DNA of 7,400 nt from Thermoanaerobacterales bacterium (GCA_012839145.1 DUNY01000094.1:1-7400), one strand, 5' to 3'. Shown: positions 1 through 5,532, numbered from the stretch's first letter. Translations and numbers: made by a program. Notes: generated from the sequence alone by a model not told the origin.

Positions 1-86
1 AATAGAAAAGACAGGATATAGGCAAATAGGAAGGAGAATCCGGCAACAGAGAAAAGACGTCCGTTCATAGCCATAAACCTTCTCAT
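1..86 (-). CDS. N-terminal fragment of an unrecognised membrane protein (gene runs off the window)
   Basis: Reading the minus strand from the ATG at 86 gives 28 open codons to the window edge, beginning MRRFMAMNGRLFSVAGF and continuing SFLFAYILSFL. This is a short basic head followed by a hydrophobic stretch that would form a first membrane helix or an uncleaved signal anchor. A GGGAG Shine-Dalgarno sequence lies 8 bases upstream, and a well-formed minus-strand promoter lies at 136-164, so this is probably a real gene and not a chance ORF. Internal ATGs at codons 5 and 7 are alternative starts but lack as good a ribosome site. The fragment is too short to assign a family; a multi-pass transporter is one possibility, but that is a guess from hydrophobicity alone. 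It has the same orientation as the liv operon but its own promoter. Confidence 0.5.
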   Translation of the reverse strand, partial: MRRFMAMNGRLFSVAGFSFLFAYILSFL

Positions 87-135
87 TTAATCAACTCCCG
101 CTCATCGGACGTGATGTCACTTATAAACCAATCTA

Positions 136-164
136 ATAATACCAAACTCAACATAGGATGGCAA
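136..164 (-). promoter_or_regulatory. Sigma-A type promoter for the membrane-protein gene at the left edge
   Basis: On the minus strand, TTGCCA (164-159) and TATTAT (141-136) are separated by exactly 17 bases. Each hexamer matches the vegetative consensus at 5 of 6 positions. Transcription would begin near 129, giving a leader of about 43 bases before the ATG at 86. Confidence 0.55.
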
Positions 165-331
165 TTGTATTTGTCGTTTTATATAGTATTATGTAATTTT
201 ATAGATAAAATTTTAGAAATGAATAGTAGATGCTTGCATTAATCGTAAGCAGAAGCATGTCAAGTTACCGCAATTTGTCCAAACTTCACCGCAAGTCTCA
301 GTAGTAAATTTGTTATATAAAACTGTACAAT

Positions 332-364
332 GAAAGCGCCTTATTTTTTCAATAAGGCGCTTTC
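332..364 (-). terminator. Perfect 14-bp hairpin downstream of livF, probable operon terminator
   Basis: The arms GAAAGCGCCTTATT (332-345) and AATAAGGCGCTTTC (351-364) are exactly complementary around a 5-base loop. The hairpin lies 72 bases beyond the livF stop. It is the only strong hairpin before the next promoter, so it is the likely transcript end of the liv operon. On the minus strand the stem is followed by ATTGTACAGTTTT, not an immediate run of T, so it may terminate weakly or serve mainly as a 3'-end stabiliser. No gene approaches from the plus side to need it. Confidence 0.6.
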
Positions 365-436
365 GGCCCGCATTTAGTTTGCCATTGGATATGTTTGCAA
401 TTCATTCTTGTATCCACTCGCTTTTTTCAATCTTTT

Positions 437-1141
437 TTATTCCCCAAGATAAGCCTTCTTCACTTGTTCATTATTTAAAAGATTTTCCGCAGTGTCTTGC
501 AAAACTATCTTACCTGTTTCTATTACAAACCCTTTATGGGCAATTGACAAAGCCATTCTGGCGTTTTGTTCCACCAATAAGATAGTAGTTCCGGTCCTGT
601 TTATTTCCATAATTATATCAAAGATATTAGCCACAATTTTAGGTGCTAGCCCCATGGAAGGTTCGTCCAAAAGCAATAATTTTGGTCTGGCCATCAGTGC
701 GCGGCCAATGGCTAACATTTGCTGCTCGCCTCCGGACAGGGTACCAGAAATTTGTTTTATACGGTTTTTAAGAATGGGGAAAAACTTAAAAACTTTCTCC
801 AAATCATTTTTAACTTCCTGTCGATTATTATTAAGATAAGCACCTAATTGAAGATTTTCCAGCACCGTCATTCGGGGAAAAACCCGACGACCTTCTGGAA
901 CCATGGCTATTCCAGCCTCGACTATGTCTGAGGTTGATTTATTTGTAATATCTTTATTCTGGAAGTAAACCTTCCCGGAAGTAGCAGGTACAAGACTGCA
1001 GATTGTTTTTAAAGTAGTTGTTTTTCCTGCTCCGTTGGCTCCTATAACAGTTGCTATTTCTCCTTGTTTAACATCAAGAGATATTCCTTTTAGAGCTTTA
1101 ATATTGCCGTAATGAGTTACTATGTTTTCCAGTGTCAGCAT
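437..1141 (-). CDS. livF: Branched-chain amino acid ABC transporter, ATP-binding subunit LivF
   Basis: This is one of the two cytoplasmic ATPases that power the LivHM permease. The 234-residue length is normal for LivF. Visible motifs are Walker A GANGAGKT (34-41), the LivF-typical VPEGR at the Q-loop position (81-85, E83 in place of Gln), the signature LSGGEQQ (135-141), and Walker B LLLLDEP (155-161). LVEQN follows at 189-193, so the switch histidine is Gln192, which is usual for LivF. The ATG at 1141 overlaps the livG stop as ATGCTGA (7-base overlap). It has its own GGAGG 7 bases upstream inside livG, so translation is probably coupled. It is the last gene of the operon and ends in TAA, followed by the hairpin at 332-364. 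Exact substrate specificity cannot be read from this subunit. Confidence 0.95.
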   Translation of the reverse strand: MLTLENIVTHYGNIKALKGISLDVKQGEIATVIGANGAGKTTTLKTICSLVPATSGKVYFQNKDITNKSTSDIVEAGIAMVPEGRRVFPRMTVLENLQLGAYLNNNRQEVKNDLEKVFKFFPILKNRIKQISGTLSGGEQQMLAIGRALMARPKLLLLDEPSMGLAPKIVANIFDIIMEINRTGTTILLVEQNARMALSIAHKGFVIETGKIVLQDTAENLLNNEQVKKAYLGE

Positions 1142-1920
1142 GCCCGGCCCTCCTTGTGGGAACCGTCACCCAGATAAGCTTTAATAACCTTTTCATCATT
1201 TTTAACCTCTTCAGGAGTACCGTCAGCGATTTTTTTACCGTAGTCAAGTACCATGATTCTCTGAGAAATACCCATAACTAATTTCATGTCATGTTCAATC
1301 AAAAGCACGGTTTTTCCCATATTATTGAGCTTTTCTATCAGTTCAATAAGCTCATTAGTTTCCTGAGGGTTCATACCTGCGGCCGGCTCATCCAGCAAAA
1401 TCAGTTCAGGGTCGGTAGCAAGGGCACGAGCCATTTCCAGGCGCCGTTGTTTGCCATATGGAAGATTCTTAGCCCTTTCTTCATGTACATCATCTAGACC
1501 AACGAATTCCAATACATCCATGGCTTTTTCCCTAACAAGAGATTCCTCTTTACGAACCGCCGGGGTTTTGAAGATGGCGCCGAAAACGCCGGTTCTAGTG
1601 CGACAGTGCTGACCGATTATTACATTATCTAAAACACTCATTTCGCCGAACAACCTAATATTCTGAAAGGTGCGAGCAATACCCATTTTTGTTATTTCAT
1701 AGGGTTTTAGGTTTTTAATTTCTCTTTTCCTAAAACATATTCTGCCTTTAGTCGGCGAATACACTCCGGTTAAAAGGTTAAAGAGAGTAGTTTTGCCTGC
1801 ACCGTTAGGTCCTATGACGCTGAGCACTTCCCCTTTATTTATTTTTATATCAACAGAGTTTAAAGCTGAAAGACCTCCAAAAACCATAGTGAGGTTATTA
1901 CCTTCTAAGAGCTCCATCAT
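1135..1920 (-). CDS. livG: Branched-chain amino acid ABC transporter, ATP-binding subunit LivG
   Basis: This is the second ATPase of the Liv importer, pairing with LivF at the membrane. Counting from the first ATG (261 residues), it shows Walker A GPNGAGKT (37-44), Q-loop ARTFQN with Gln86, a LivG-type signature LPYGKQRR (153-160) in place of LSGGQ, Walker B LILLDEP (173-179), and switch histidine His210 in LLIEHDMK. The C-terminal end ADGTPEEV...AYLGDG is typical of the family. The start is uncertain: two ATGs lie side by side at 1920 and 1917. GGAGG at 1924-1928 is only 3 bases from the first but 6 from the second, so the second (260 residues) may be the true start. The gene overlaps livM by 4 bases (ATGA) or 1 base depending on start, which implies translational coupling. 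Confidence 0.95.
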   Translation of the reverse strand: MMELLEGNNLTMVFGGLSALNSVDIKINKGEVLSVIGPNGAGKTTLFNLLTGVYSPTKGRICFRKREIKNLKPYEITKMGIARTFQNIRLFGEMSVLDNVIIGQHCRTRTGVFGAIFKTPAVRKEESLVREKAMDVLEFVGLDDVHEERAKNLPYGKQRRLEMARALATDPELILLDEPAAGMNPQETNELIELIEKLNNMGKTVLLIEHDMKLVMGISQRIMVLDYGKKIADGTPEEVKNDEKVIKAYLGDGSHKEGRAC

Positions 1921-2783
1921 TGCCCTCCTTTCTCAAGTAGTTTTTTCCGTTTAATTCTATTTGAAAGGGAAGATCCACTGATTATTCCCTGAGGTTTCAC
2001 AATCATCATAATAACTAGGAGCAAACCATAAAGAACCATACGGTATTGAGCTATGACCGGAGATACCGATCTTAAAAGCTCAGGCAAAACCGTTATAATG
2101 AATGCACCCAACACGGCACCGTATGTATTTCCCATACCTCCTAAAACTACCATGCACAGTATCTCAATTGACTTCATAAACCCGAAATCCTTAGGATTAA
2201 TGTAACGGAACAAAAAAGCATATAAGCCCCCGGCCATACCTGCATAAAAAGCACCTATAATAAAGGCCAAAATTTTAAATCGAGTTGTATTGATTCCCAT
2301 AGCTTCAGCCGCCAGCTCATCTTCTCGAATAGCAATAAAGGATTTTCCCACACGGGAATTCATTATTCGATTTAGAGAAAAAATGACCAAAATCAGTGCT
2401 GCCGTTGCCACATAGATATTAGTGACCTTCGGTATACCGCGAAGACCCATAGGGCCTCCCGTGATTTGAAGATTGAGAAGGATGTTTTTCATAATCTCTC
2501 CAAAGCCAAGAGTAGCTATAGCAAGGTAATCGCCCTTGAGCCTCAATGTAGGCACTCCGATGACAAAACCGAAAAAAGCAGCAACCGTAGCACCTAGGAT
2601 AATAGAGGCCAGGAAAGGCAAATGCAGCTTTAATGTAAACAGAGTAGCGGCATACGCTCCTAAACCCATAAAAGTCGCATGACCCAGAGAAAGCTGACCT
2701 GTATAGCCTGACACCAGATTGAGGCTTACAGCCAGTATAGAATTTATCATAATGACTGTCAAAATCTGAAAATAGTAGTTCAA
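1917..2783 (-). CDS. livM: Branched-chain amino acid ABC transporter permease LivM
   Basis: This is one half of the transmembrane channel, partnering LivH. Its 288 residues contain about eight or nine hydrophobic segments. The family hallmark GYTGQLSLGHATFMG is at 26-40, GDYLAIATLGFGEIM at 84-98, and the EAA-like cytoplasmic loop AIREDELAAEAMGIN, which contacts an ATPase, at 151-165. The length is usual for Gram-positive LivM; the Escherichia coli protein has a longer N-terminus. The start is TTG at 2783: AGGTG lies 7 bases upstream and an in-frame TGA just ahead excludes a longer protein. The next ATG, at codon 12, lies inside the first membrane helix. The gene begins 10 bases after the livH stop, and its ribosome site overlaps that stop codon, so coupling with livH is likely. 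Confidence 0.95.
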   Translation of the reverse strand: MNYYFQILTVIMINSILAVSLNLVSGYTGQLSLGHATFMGLGAYAATLFTLKLHLPFLASIILGATVAAFFGFVIGVPTLRLKGDYLAIATLGFGEIMKNILLNLQITGGPMGLRGIPKVTNIYVATAALILVIFSLNRIMNSRVGKSFIAIREDELAAEAMGINTTRFKILAFIIGAFYAGMAGGLYAFLFRYINPKDFGFMKSIEILCMVVLGGMGNTYGAVLGAFIITVLPELLRSVSPVIAQYRMVLYGLLLVIMMIVKPQGIISGSSLSNRIKRKKLLEKGGQ

Positions 2784-2790
2784 ATCATAT

Positions 2791-2795
2791 CACCT
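2791..2795 (-). promoter_or_regulatory. Ribosome binding site deciding the TTG start of livM
   Basis: AGGTG on the minus strand lies 7 bases before the TTG at 2783 and partly overlaps the TAG stop of livH (2796-2794). An ATG also occurs at 2788-2786, but in another frame and followed after one codon by TGA, so it cannot start livM. Confidence 0.6.
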
Positions 2796-3663
2796 ACACT
2801 TTCTCTTGAACCTTACGCCCCAAAAGGCCGGTGGGCTTGAGCAGTAAGATGAAAATCAAAACAGCAAAAGCAATGGCATCTTTGTACCTGGACATGTAAA
2901 CAGCTCCTAGCATCTCTACTAGGCCAAGAATTAGTCCCCCCAGCATAGCACCGGGAATGCTTCCGATCCCGCCTAATACTGCAGCTACGAAACCTTTTAA
3001 ACCGGGGAAAAAGCCCATCATGGGATCCACCGAATCAAAGTAAACACCTACAAGCACTCCTGCGGCACCACCTAATGCGGAACCAATGGCAAAGGTAAAG
3101 GAAATCACCTGATCAATTTTTATGCCCATCAGCTGTGCTGTTTCTTTATCTTGAGCGGTAGCTCTCATAGCCTGGCCAAGCTTGGTTCTTTGTATCAAAA
3201 AATGCAATCCTACCATGAGAACAATAGATACCAATAGAATTATAAGCTGTAATGAAGAAATTCGCAAACTGCCTAGGTTTAAATTTGTAACATTAAAGCC
3301 GGTCGGAAAGGGTCTAGCTTGCGGACCTGCTAACATTAAAACAGCATTTTGCAAAAAAATGGATACTCCGATTGCACTAATAAGGGGTGCTATTCGGTTA
3401 GCTCTTCGCAAGGGTTTGTAAGCGGCCTTTTCAATGGTAATACCCAAAAGGCATGAACCAGCCATACTTACAAGAAGCGCTGCAATAAAAGGCAGCTTGT
3501 AAACCGATACCATTACAAGTCCTAAAAAAGCACCGATCATATATATTTCGCTGTGTGCAAAATTAATAAGTTCAAGGATTCCATACACCATCGTGTATCC
3601 TAGAGCTATTAGTGAATATGTGCTGCCAAGAGTTAGACCGTTTATAATTTGTTCAATAAACAT
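2794..3663 (-). CDS. livH: Branched-chain amino acid ABC transporter permease LivH
   Basis: This is the other half of the membrane channel of the Liv importer. From the ATG at 3663 it has 289 residues with about eight hydrophobic segments. The family hallmark GYTMVYGILELINFAH is at 22-37, the EAA-like loop AMRATAQDKETAQLMGI at 165-181, and the C-terminal KPTGLLG at 276-282. The frame stays open to an ATG at 3717 (307 residues), and another ATG lies at 3675. I prefer 3663 because LivH proteins normally begin a few residues before the INGLTLGS segment. In addition, the 3717 start lies inside a perfect hairpin (3694-3725) and has no ribosome site. AAGGA lies 12 bases before 3663, which is somewhat far, so start confidence is moderate. 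The gap to the upstream binding-protein gene is 87 bases. Confidence 0.93.
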   Translation of the reverse strand: MFIEQIINGLTLGSTYSLIALGYTMVYGILELINFAHSEIYMIGAFLGLVMVSVYKLPFIAALLVSMAGSCLLGITIEKAAYKPLRRANRIAPLISAIGVSIFLQNAVLMLAGPQARPFPTGFNVTNLNLGSLRISSLQLIILLVSIVLMVGLHFLIQRTKLGQAMRATAQDKETAQLMGIKIDQVISFTFAIGSALGGAAGVLVGVYFDSVDPMMGFFPGLKGFVAAVLGGIGSIPGAMLGGLILGLVEMLGAVYMSRYKDAIAFAVLIFILLLKPTGLLGRKVQEKV

Positions 3664-3693
3664 TTTAGAATCCATTCCTTTCCAAAGGGCAAA

Positions 3694-3725
3694 GTCAATG
3701 GATGGAATAATATCCATCCATTGAC
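3694..3725 (-). terminator. Intercistronic hairpin between the binding-protein gene and livH (leaky terminator or mRNA stabiliser)
   Basis: The arms GTCAATGGATGGA (3694-3706) and TCCATCCATTGAC (3713-3725) are a perfect 13-bp inverted repeat around a 6-base loop. The hairpin begins 25 bases after the stop of the binding-protein gene. On the minus strand it is followed by TTTGCCCTTT, a broken T-tract. In binding-protein operons such hairpins commonly raise the amount of binding protein over permease, either by partial termination or by blocking 3' exonucleases; I infer that role here. It also argues that livH begins downstream of it. Confidence 0.7.
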
Positions 3726-3750
3726 ATTTTTACAAAACAACAAAAAGCTT

Positions 3751-4914
3751 TTAACGAAGTTTTGCAAATTTGCCGTTTTCCACCTTGAGTATGATTATGT
3801 CTTTTACGGCATCTCCTAAGGGAGTAAAAGAAGTATTACCGGTGATTCCCGGGAAATCTTTAATTTTTAACATTTCTTTTTGATGAGCTTCTCCACCTAC
3901 GCCATTGGCATTTTTAAGAGCAGTGAGAAGAATCATTGCCGCATCATAGGCCTGTGCTGCAAACATATCGGGTTCAGCATTAAACTTTTCCATATATGCC
4001 TTAACAAAACTCTGCGCCTTTTCAGAAGGATCATCTGTAAAGAACCCGGCTGTAAATACAGCCCCTTCGACAGCTTCACCGCCAAGTTCAACAAGGACGG
4101 GAGAATAGAAACCGTCTGCACCTAGAAATTTAACATCAAGGCCCTGATCTTTTGCCTGTTGTGCTATTTTTGCGGCTTCTGTATAGTAACCTGCTATATA
4201 TAGAGCGTCAGGGTTTGCACCTTTCAATTTAGTCAGCTGTGCTCTGAAATCTTTTTCTCCGTCGTTGTAAGTCTCTACACCAACAACCTCGGCTAATTCC
4301 CGGGCTTTCTCCTCAAAAGCTTCCTTTAAAGATAGGCCATAATCATTGTTAGTGAACATAATGGCAAACTTTTCAAGACCCAATTCTTCAACTGCATATT
4401 CTGCAAGCTGAATGGCTTGAACCTCATCAGAAAGACAATTTCTAAAGACATAATCGCCAATTTCGGGAACTCCTTTAGCCGTTGAGGATGATGAAATCAT
4501 GACTATCTTAGCGTCATCGGCGATAGGTCCTCCGGTAAGTGTCTCTGCACTAATAACACCACCTACGATAGCCGCAACCTTATCCATATCGACAAGCTTT
4601 GATGCAGCGTTTGCGGCCTCTGTTTGATCTCCACGTGTGTCTTCCGATATAAGAACTATTTTTCTACCGTCAATGCCACCATTTTCATTGAATTGGTCAA
4701 CAGCTATTTCTACGCCGTTTTTAGTGCTTATTCCATAAGTAGCAACATCTCCGGTAAGAGGACCGATTGTGCCTATCTTAATTGCCTCTTCGGTTTTTGC
4801 GTCCTGAGAAGAGTCCGAAGCATTCTCTTCCTGATTTTGGCTGCAGCCTGACAATAGTGCTGCAGCCAAAGCAAACACTAAAAGTATAACTATAAATTTT
4901 GATGGTTTGAACAT
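3751..4914 (-). CDS. livJ: Branched-chain amino acid ABC transporter substrate-binding lipoprotein (LivJ/LivK family)
   Basis: This is the extracellular receptor that captures the amino acid and delivers it to LivHM. Its 387 residues begin with a basic head, a hydrophobic stretch and the lipobox LSGC, with the lipidated cysteine at 24. An acidic, Ser/Asn/Gln-rich linker follows to about residue 43. The mature part is a type I periplasmic binding fold: IKIGTIGPLTGDVATYG (45-61), GGVISAETL (118-126), the ligand-contact region SSSSTAKG (141-148), NNDYG (189-193), QAYDAA (321-326) and FPGITGNTSF (354-363). The ATG has an almost ideal AAGGAGGT 6 bases upstream, fitting the high expression expected of a binding protein. 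It is the first gene of the operon, 289 bases after the predicted transcription start. Related proteins can bind other amino acids, amides or urea; branched-chain specificity is inferred from family and from the leader RNA. The livJ versus livK name is arbitrary. Confidence 0.93.
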   Translation of the reverse strand: MFKPSKFIVILLVFALAAALLSGCSQNQEENASDSSQDAKTEEAIKIGTIGPLTGDVATYGISTKNGVEIAVDQFNENGGIDGRKIVLISEDTRGDQTEAANAASKLVDMDKVAAIVGGVISAETLTGGPIADDAKIVMISSSSTAKGVPEIGDYVFRNCLSDEVQAIQLAEYAVEELGLEKFAIMFTNNDYGLSLKEAFEEKARELAEVVGVETYNDGEKDFRAQLTKLKGANPDALYIAGYYTEAAKIAQQAKDQGLDVKFLGADGFYSPVLVELGGEAVEGAVFTAGFFTDDPSEKAQSFVKAYMEKFNAEPDMFAAQAYDAAMILLTALKNANGVGGEAHQKEMLKIKDFPGITGNTSFTPLGDAVKDIIILKVENGKFAKLR

Positions 4915-5039
4915 GAAAGTACCTCCTTAAAATTTCGATTAATATTAGTAAAGATAAGGTTTTTTCAGACAAGCAACTCAATTCGTAAATATTAGAGCTA
5001 CTACGCACCCCTTGTGTCTATGACCACCCCCTAGTATAC

Positions 5040-5086
5040 AAAAACGGCAGATTTAACTCATGATTAATCATAAGTGGAACCTGCCG
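5040..5086 (-). terminator. Riboswitch-controlled intrinsic terminator in the liv leader
   Basis: On the minus strand CGGCAG (5086-5081) pairs with CTGCCG (5050-5045), followed at once by TTTTT (5044-5040). The interior forms a second helix, ACTTATGATT with AATCATGAGT, with one G-U pair. The 5' arm region CGGCAGGTTCCAC contains the last strand of the aptamer P1 helix (5079-5074), so aptamer and terminator cannot both form fully. The liv coding genes all lie beyond it, so it should stop transcription when the aptamer is empty. Confidence 0.82.
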
Positions 5087-5179
5087 CTGGAGTCTTTTAT
5101 ACTCACGGTGTACTAGAAAAAACTAGCTGTACCGCTCGGACCAGACGCATGAAAGCCGGAACCCTAGGTACACTCCCAC
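5074..5179 (-). ncRNA. ykkC subtype 2 riboswitch aptamer, probably ppGpp-sensing (subtype 2a), controlling the liv operon
   Basis: The minus-strand leader carries the conserved ykkC-family segments in order: GTGTACCTAGGGTTCCG, then CTGGTCCGAGCGGTACA, then ACACCG, then ATAAAAGACTCC. Pairings I can draw are P1, GTGGGA (5179-5174) with TTCCAC (5079-5074); an inner helix GTACC with GGTAC; a variable hairpin CTAG-T6-CTAG; and GAGT with ACTC around ATAAAA. The length of about 106 bases fits the family. Known ykkC classes sense guanidine (subtype 1), ppGpp (2a), PRPP (2b) or (d)ADP (2c). The ACACCG and GGCAGGTT segments look like subtype 2. From my memory of the literature, 2a members sit mainly ahead of branched-chain amino acid synthesis and transport genes, while PRPP members sit ahead of purine genes. 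The liv context therefore favours ppGpp. Ligand is inferred; family assignment is firm. Confidence 0.85.
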
Positions 5180-5208
5180 AACATAAAAAACATCGGATTT
5201 TATATCAT

Positions 5209-5237
5209 ATTATAATCTAATTTTATTGAAATGTCAC
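5209..5237 (-). promoter_or_regulatory. Promoter of the liv operon
   Basis: On the minus strand GTGACA (5237-5232; 5 of 6 consensus positions) and a perfect TATAAT (5214-5209) are separated by 17 bases, within AT-rich DNA. Transcription would start near 5202-5203, about 23 bases before the aptamer P1 helix, which fits a riboswitch leader. It lies back-to-back with the groE promoter, with 171 bases between the two -35 boxes. Confidence 0.75.
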
Positions 5238-5408
5238 TAACAAATATGATAATTTATAAATATTTTTGCATAAAGTATGTATAATTAGATTTTTGAGGGA
5301 AAAAATATGAAAGTAAACCTCAGTTTAAAAACACACGATAGAAACAGAAATAACTAGGAAAAAGGGCAAAAATGAGATTTATTCCATAAATAACAAGAAT
5401 AAGGGAAA
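5238..5408. other. AT-rich spacer between divergent liv and groE promoters
   Basis: This stretch of about 170 bases contains no convincing gene. It includes a 10-base palindrome ATTTATAAAT (5252-5261). It also has a TATAAT at 5280-5285 without a good -35 box, and a 16-codon plus-strand frame at 5307-5357 preceded by GAGGG. It may act only as A/T-rich upstream sequence for both promoters. Confidence 0.5.
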
Positions 5409-5437
5409 TTGATTTTAACGAAAGCTTTATATATTAT
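5409..5437 (+). promoter_or_regulatory. Vegetative promoter of groES-groEL
   Basis: TTGATT (5409-5414) and TATTAT (5432-5437) are separated by 17 bases. The expected start of transcription is near 5444, so the CIRCE element begins within a few bases of the start. This is the usual arrangement for HrcA-repressed groE operons. Confidence 0.7.
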
Positions 5438-5448
5438 ATTAAATGTAA

Positions 5449-5475
5449 TTAGCACTCATCAAGTGAGAGTGCTAA
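5449..5475 (+). promoter_or_regulatory. CIRCE operator, HrcA repressor binding site
   Basis: The arms TTAGCACTC (5449-5457) and GAGTGCTAA (5467-5475) with a 9-base spacer are an exact match to the CIRCE consensus. HrcA bound here blocks groE transcription. HrcA needs GroEL for activity, so unfolded protein that occupies GroEL relieves repression. The element also lies in the transcribed leader, where it can form a hairpin. Confidence 0.97.
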
Positions 5476-5495
5476 TAAAAAAATCCACTAACTGG

Positions 5496-5532
5496 GGTTT
5501 AATAAGGTCTATTTAACAATTTTACTTAAACC
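5496..5532 (+). repeat. Inverted repeat in the groES 5' untranslated region
   Basis: GGTTTAA (5496-5502) and TTAAACC (5526-5532) are exact reverse complements around a 23-base loop, between CIRCE and the groES ribosome site. It could form a weak RNA hairpin in the leader. The AT-rich stem makes chance a real possibility. Confidence 0.3.

Larger units (their letters stand above)
87..436. other. Intergenic region between the left-edge gene and the end of the liv operon
   Basis: This 350-base stretch holds the leader and promoter of the left-edge gene and, near 332-364, the hairpin that probably ends the liv transcript. In between it is AT-rich. It carries a 7-base direct repeat ACCGCAA at 267-273 and 288-294, and a small inverted repeat ATGCTT/AAGCAT at 230-235 and 253-258. 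I see no convincing gene. A 24-codon frame at 230-304 (plus strand) has no ribosome site. Confidence 0.6.

Noticed and set aside
235..263. Perfect TTGACA on the minus strand (263-258) as a -35 box
   Set aside because: The sequence 17 bases downstream is AATGCA, not a -10 hexamer; the promoter at 136-164 is much better.
230..304. 24-codon plus-strand frame starting at the ATG at 230
   Set aside because: No ribosome site or promoter, a stop codon directly upstream, and no recognisable product.
5001..5027. GTG-initiated 8-codon leader peptide containing Val and Ile
   Set aside because: No spaced ribosome site, only two relevant codons, and it lies after the leader terminator, so attenuation by ribosome stalling would not work.
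5024..5031. GGGTGGT on the minus strand as a T-box tRNA-acceptor bulge sequence
   Set aside because: The conserved ACCGCG that should follow is absent, there is no T-box specifier or stem I pattern, and it lies after, not within, an antiterminator.
5015..5040. Possible remnant of a second ykkC aptamer (TGTATACTAGGG resembles TGTACCTAGGG)
   Set aside because: The similarity stops after about ten bases and no other conserved ykkC segment follows.
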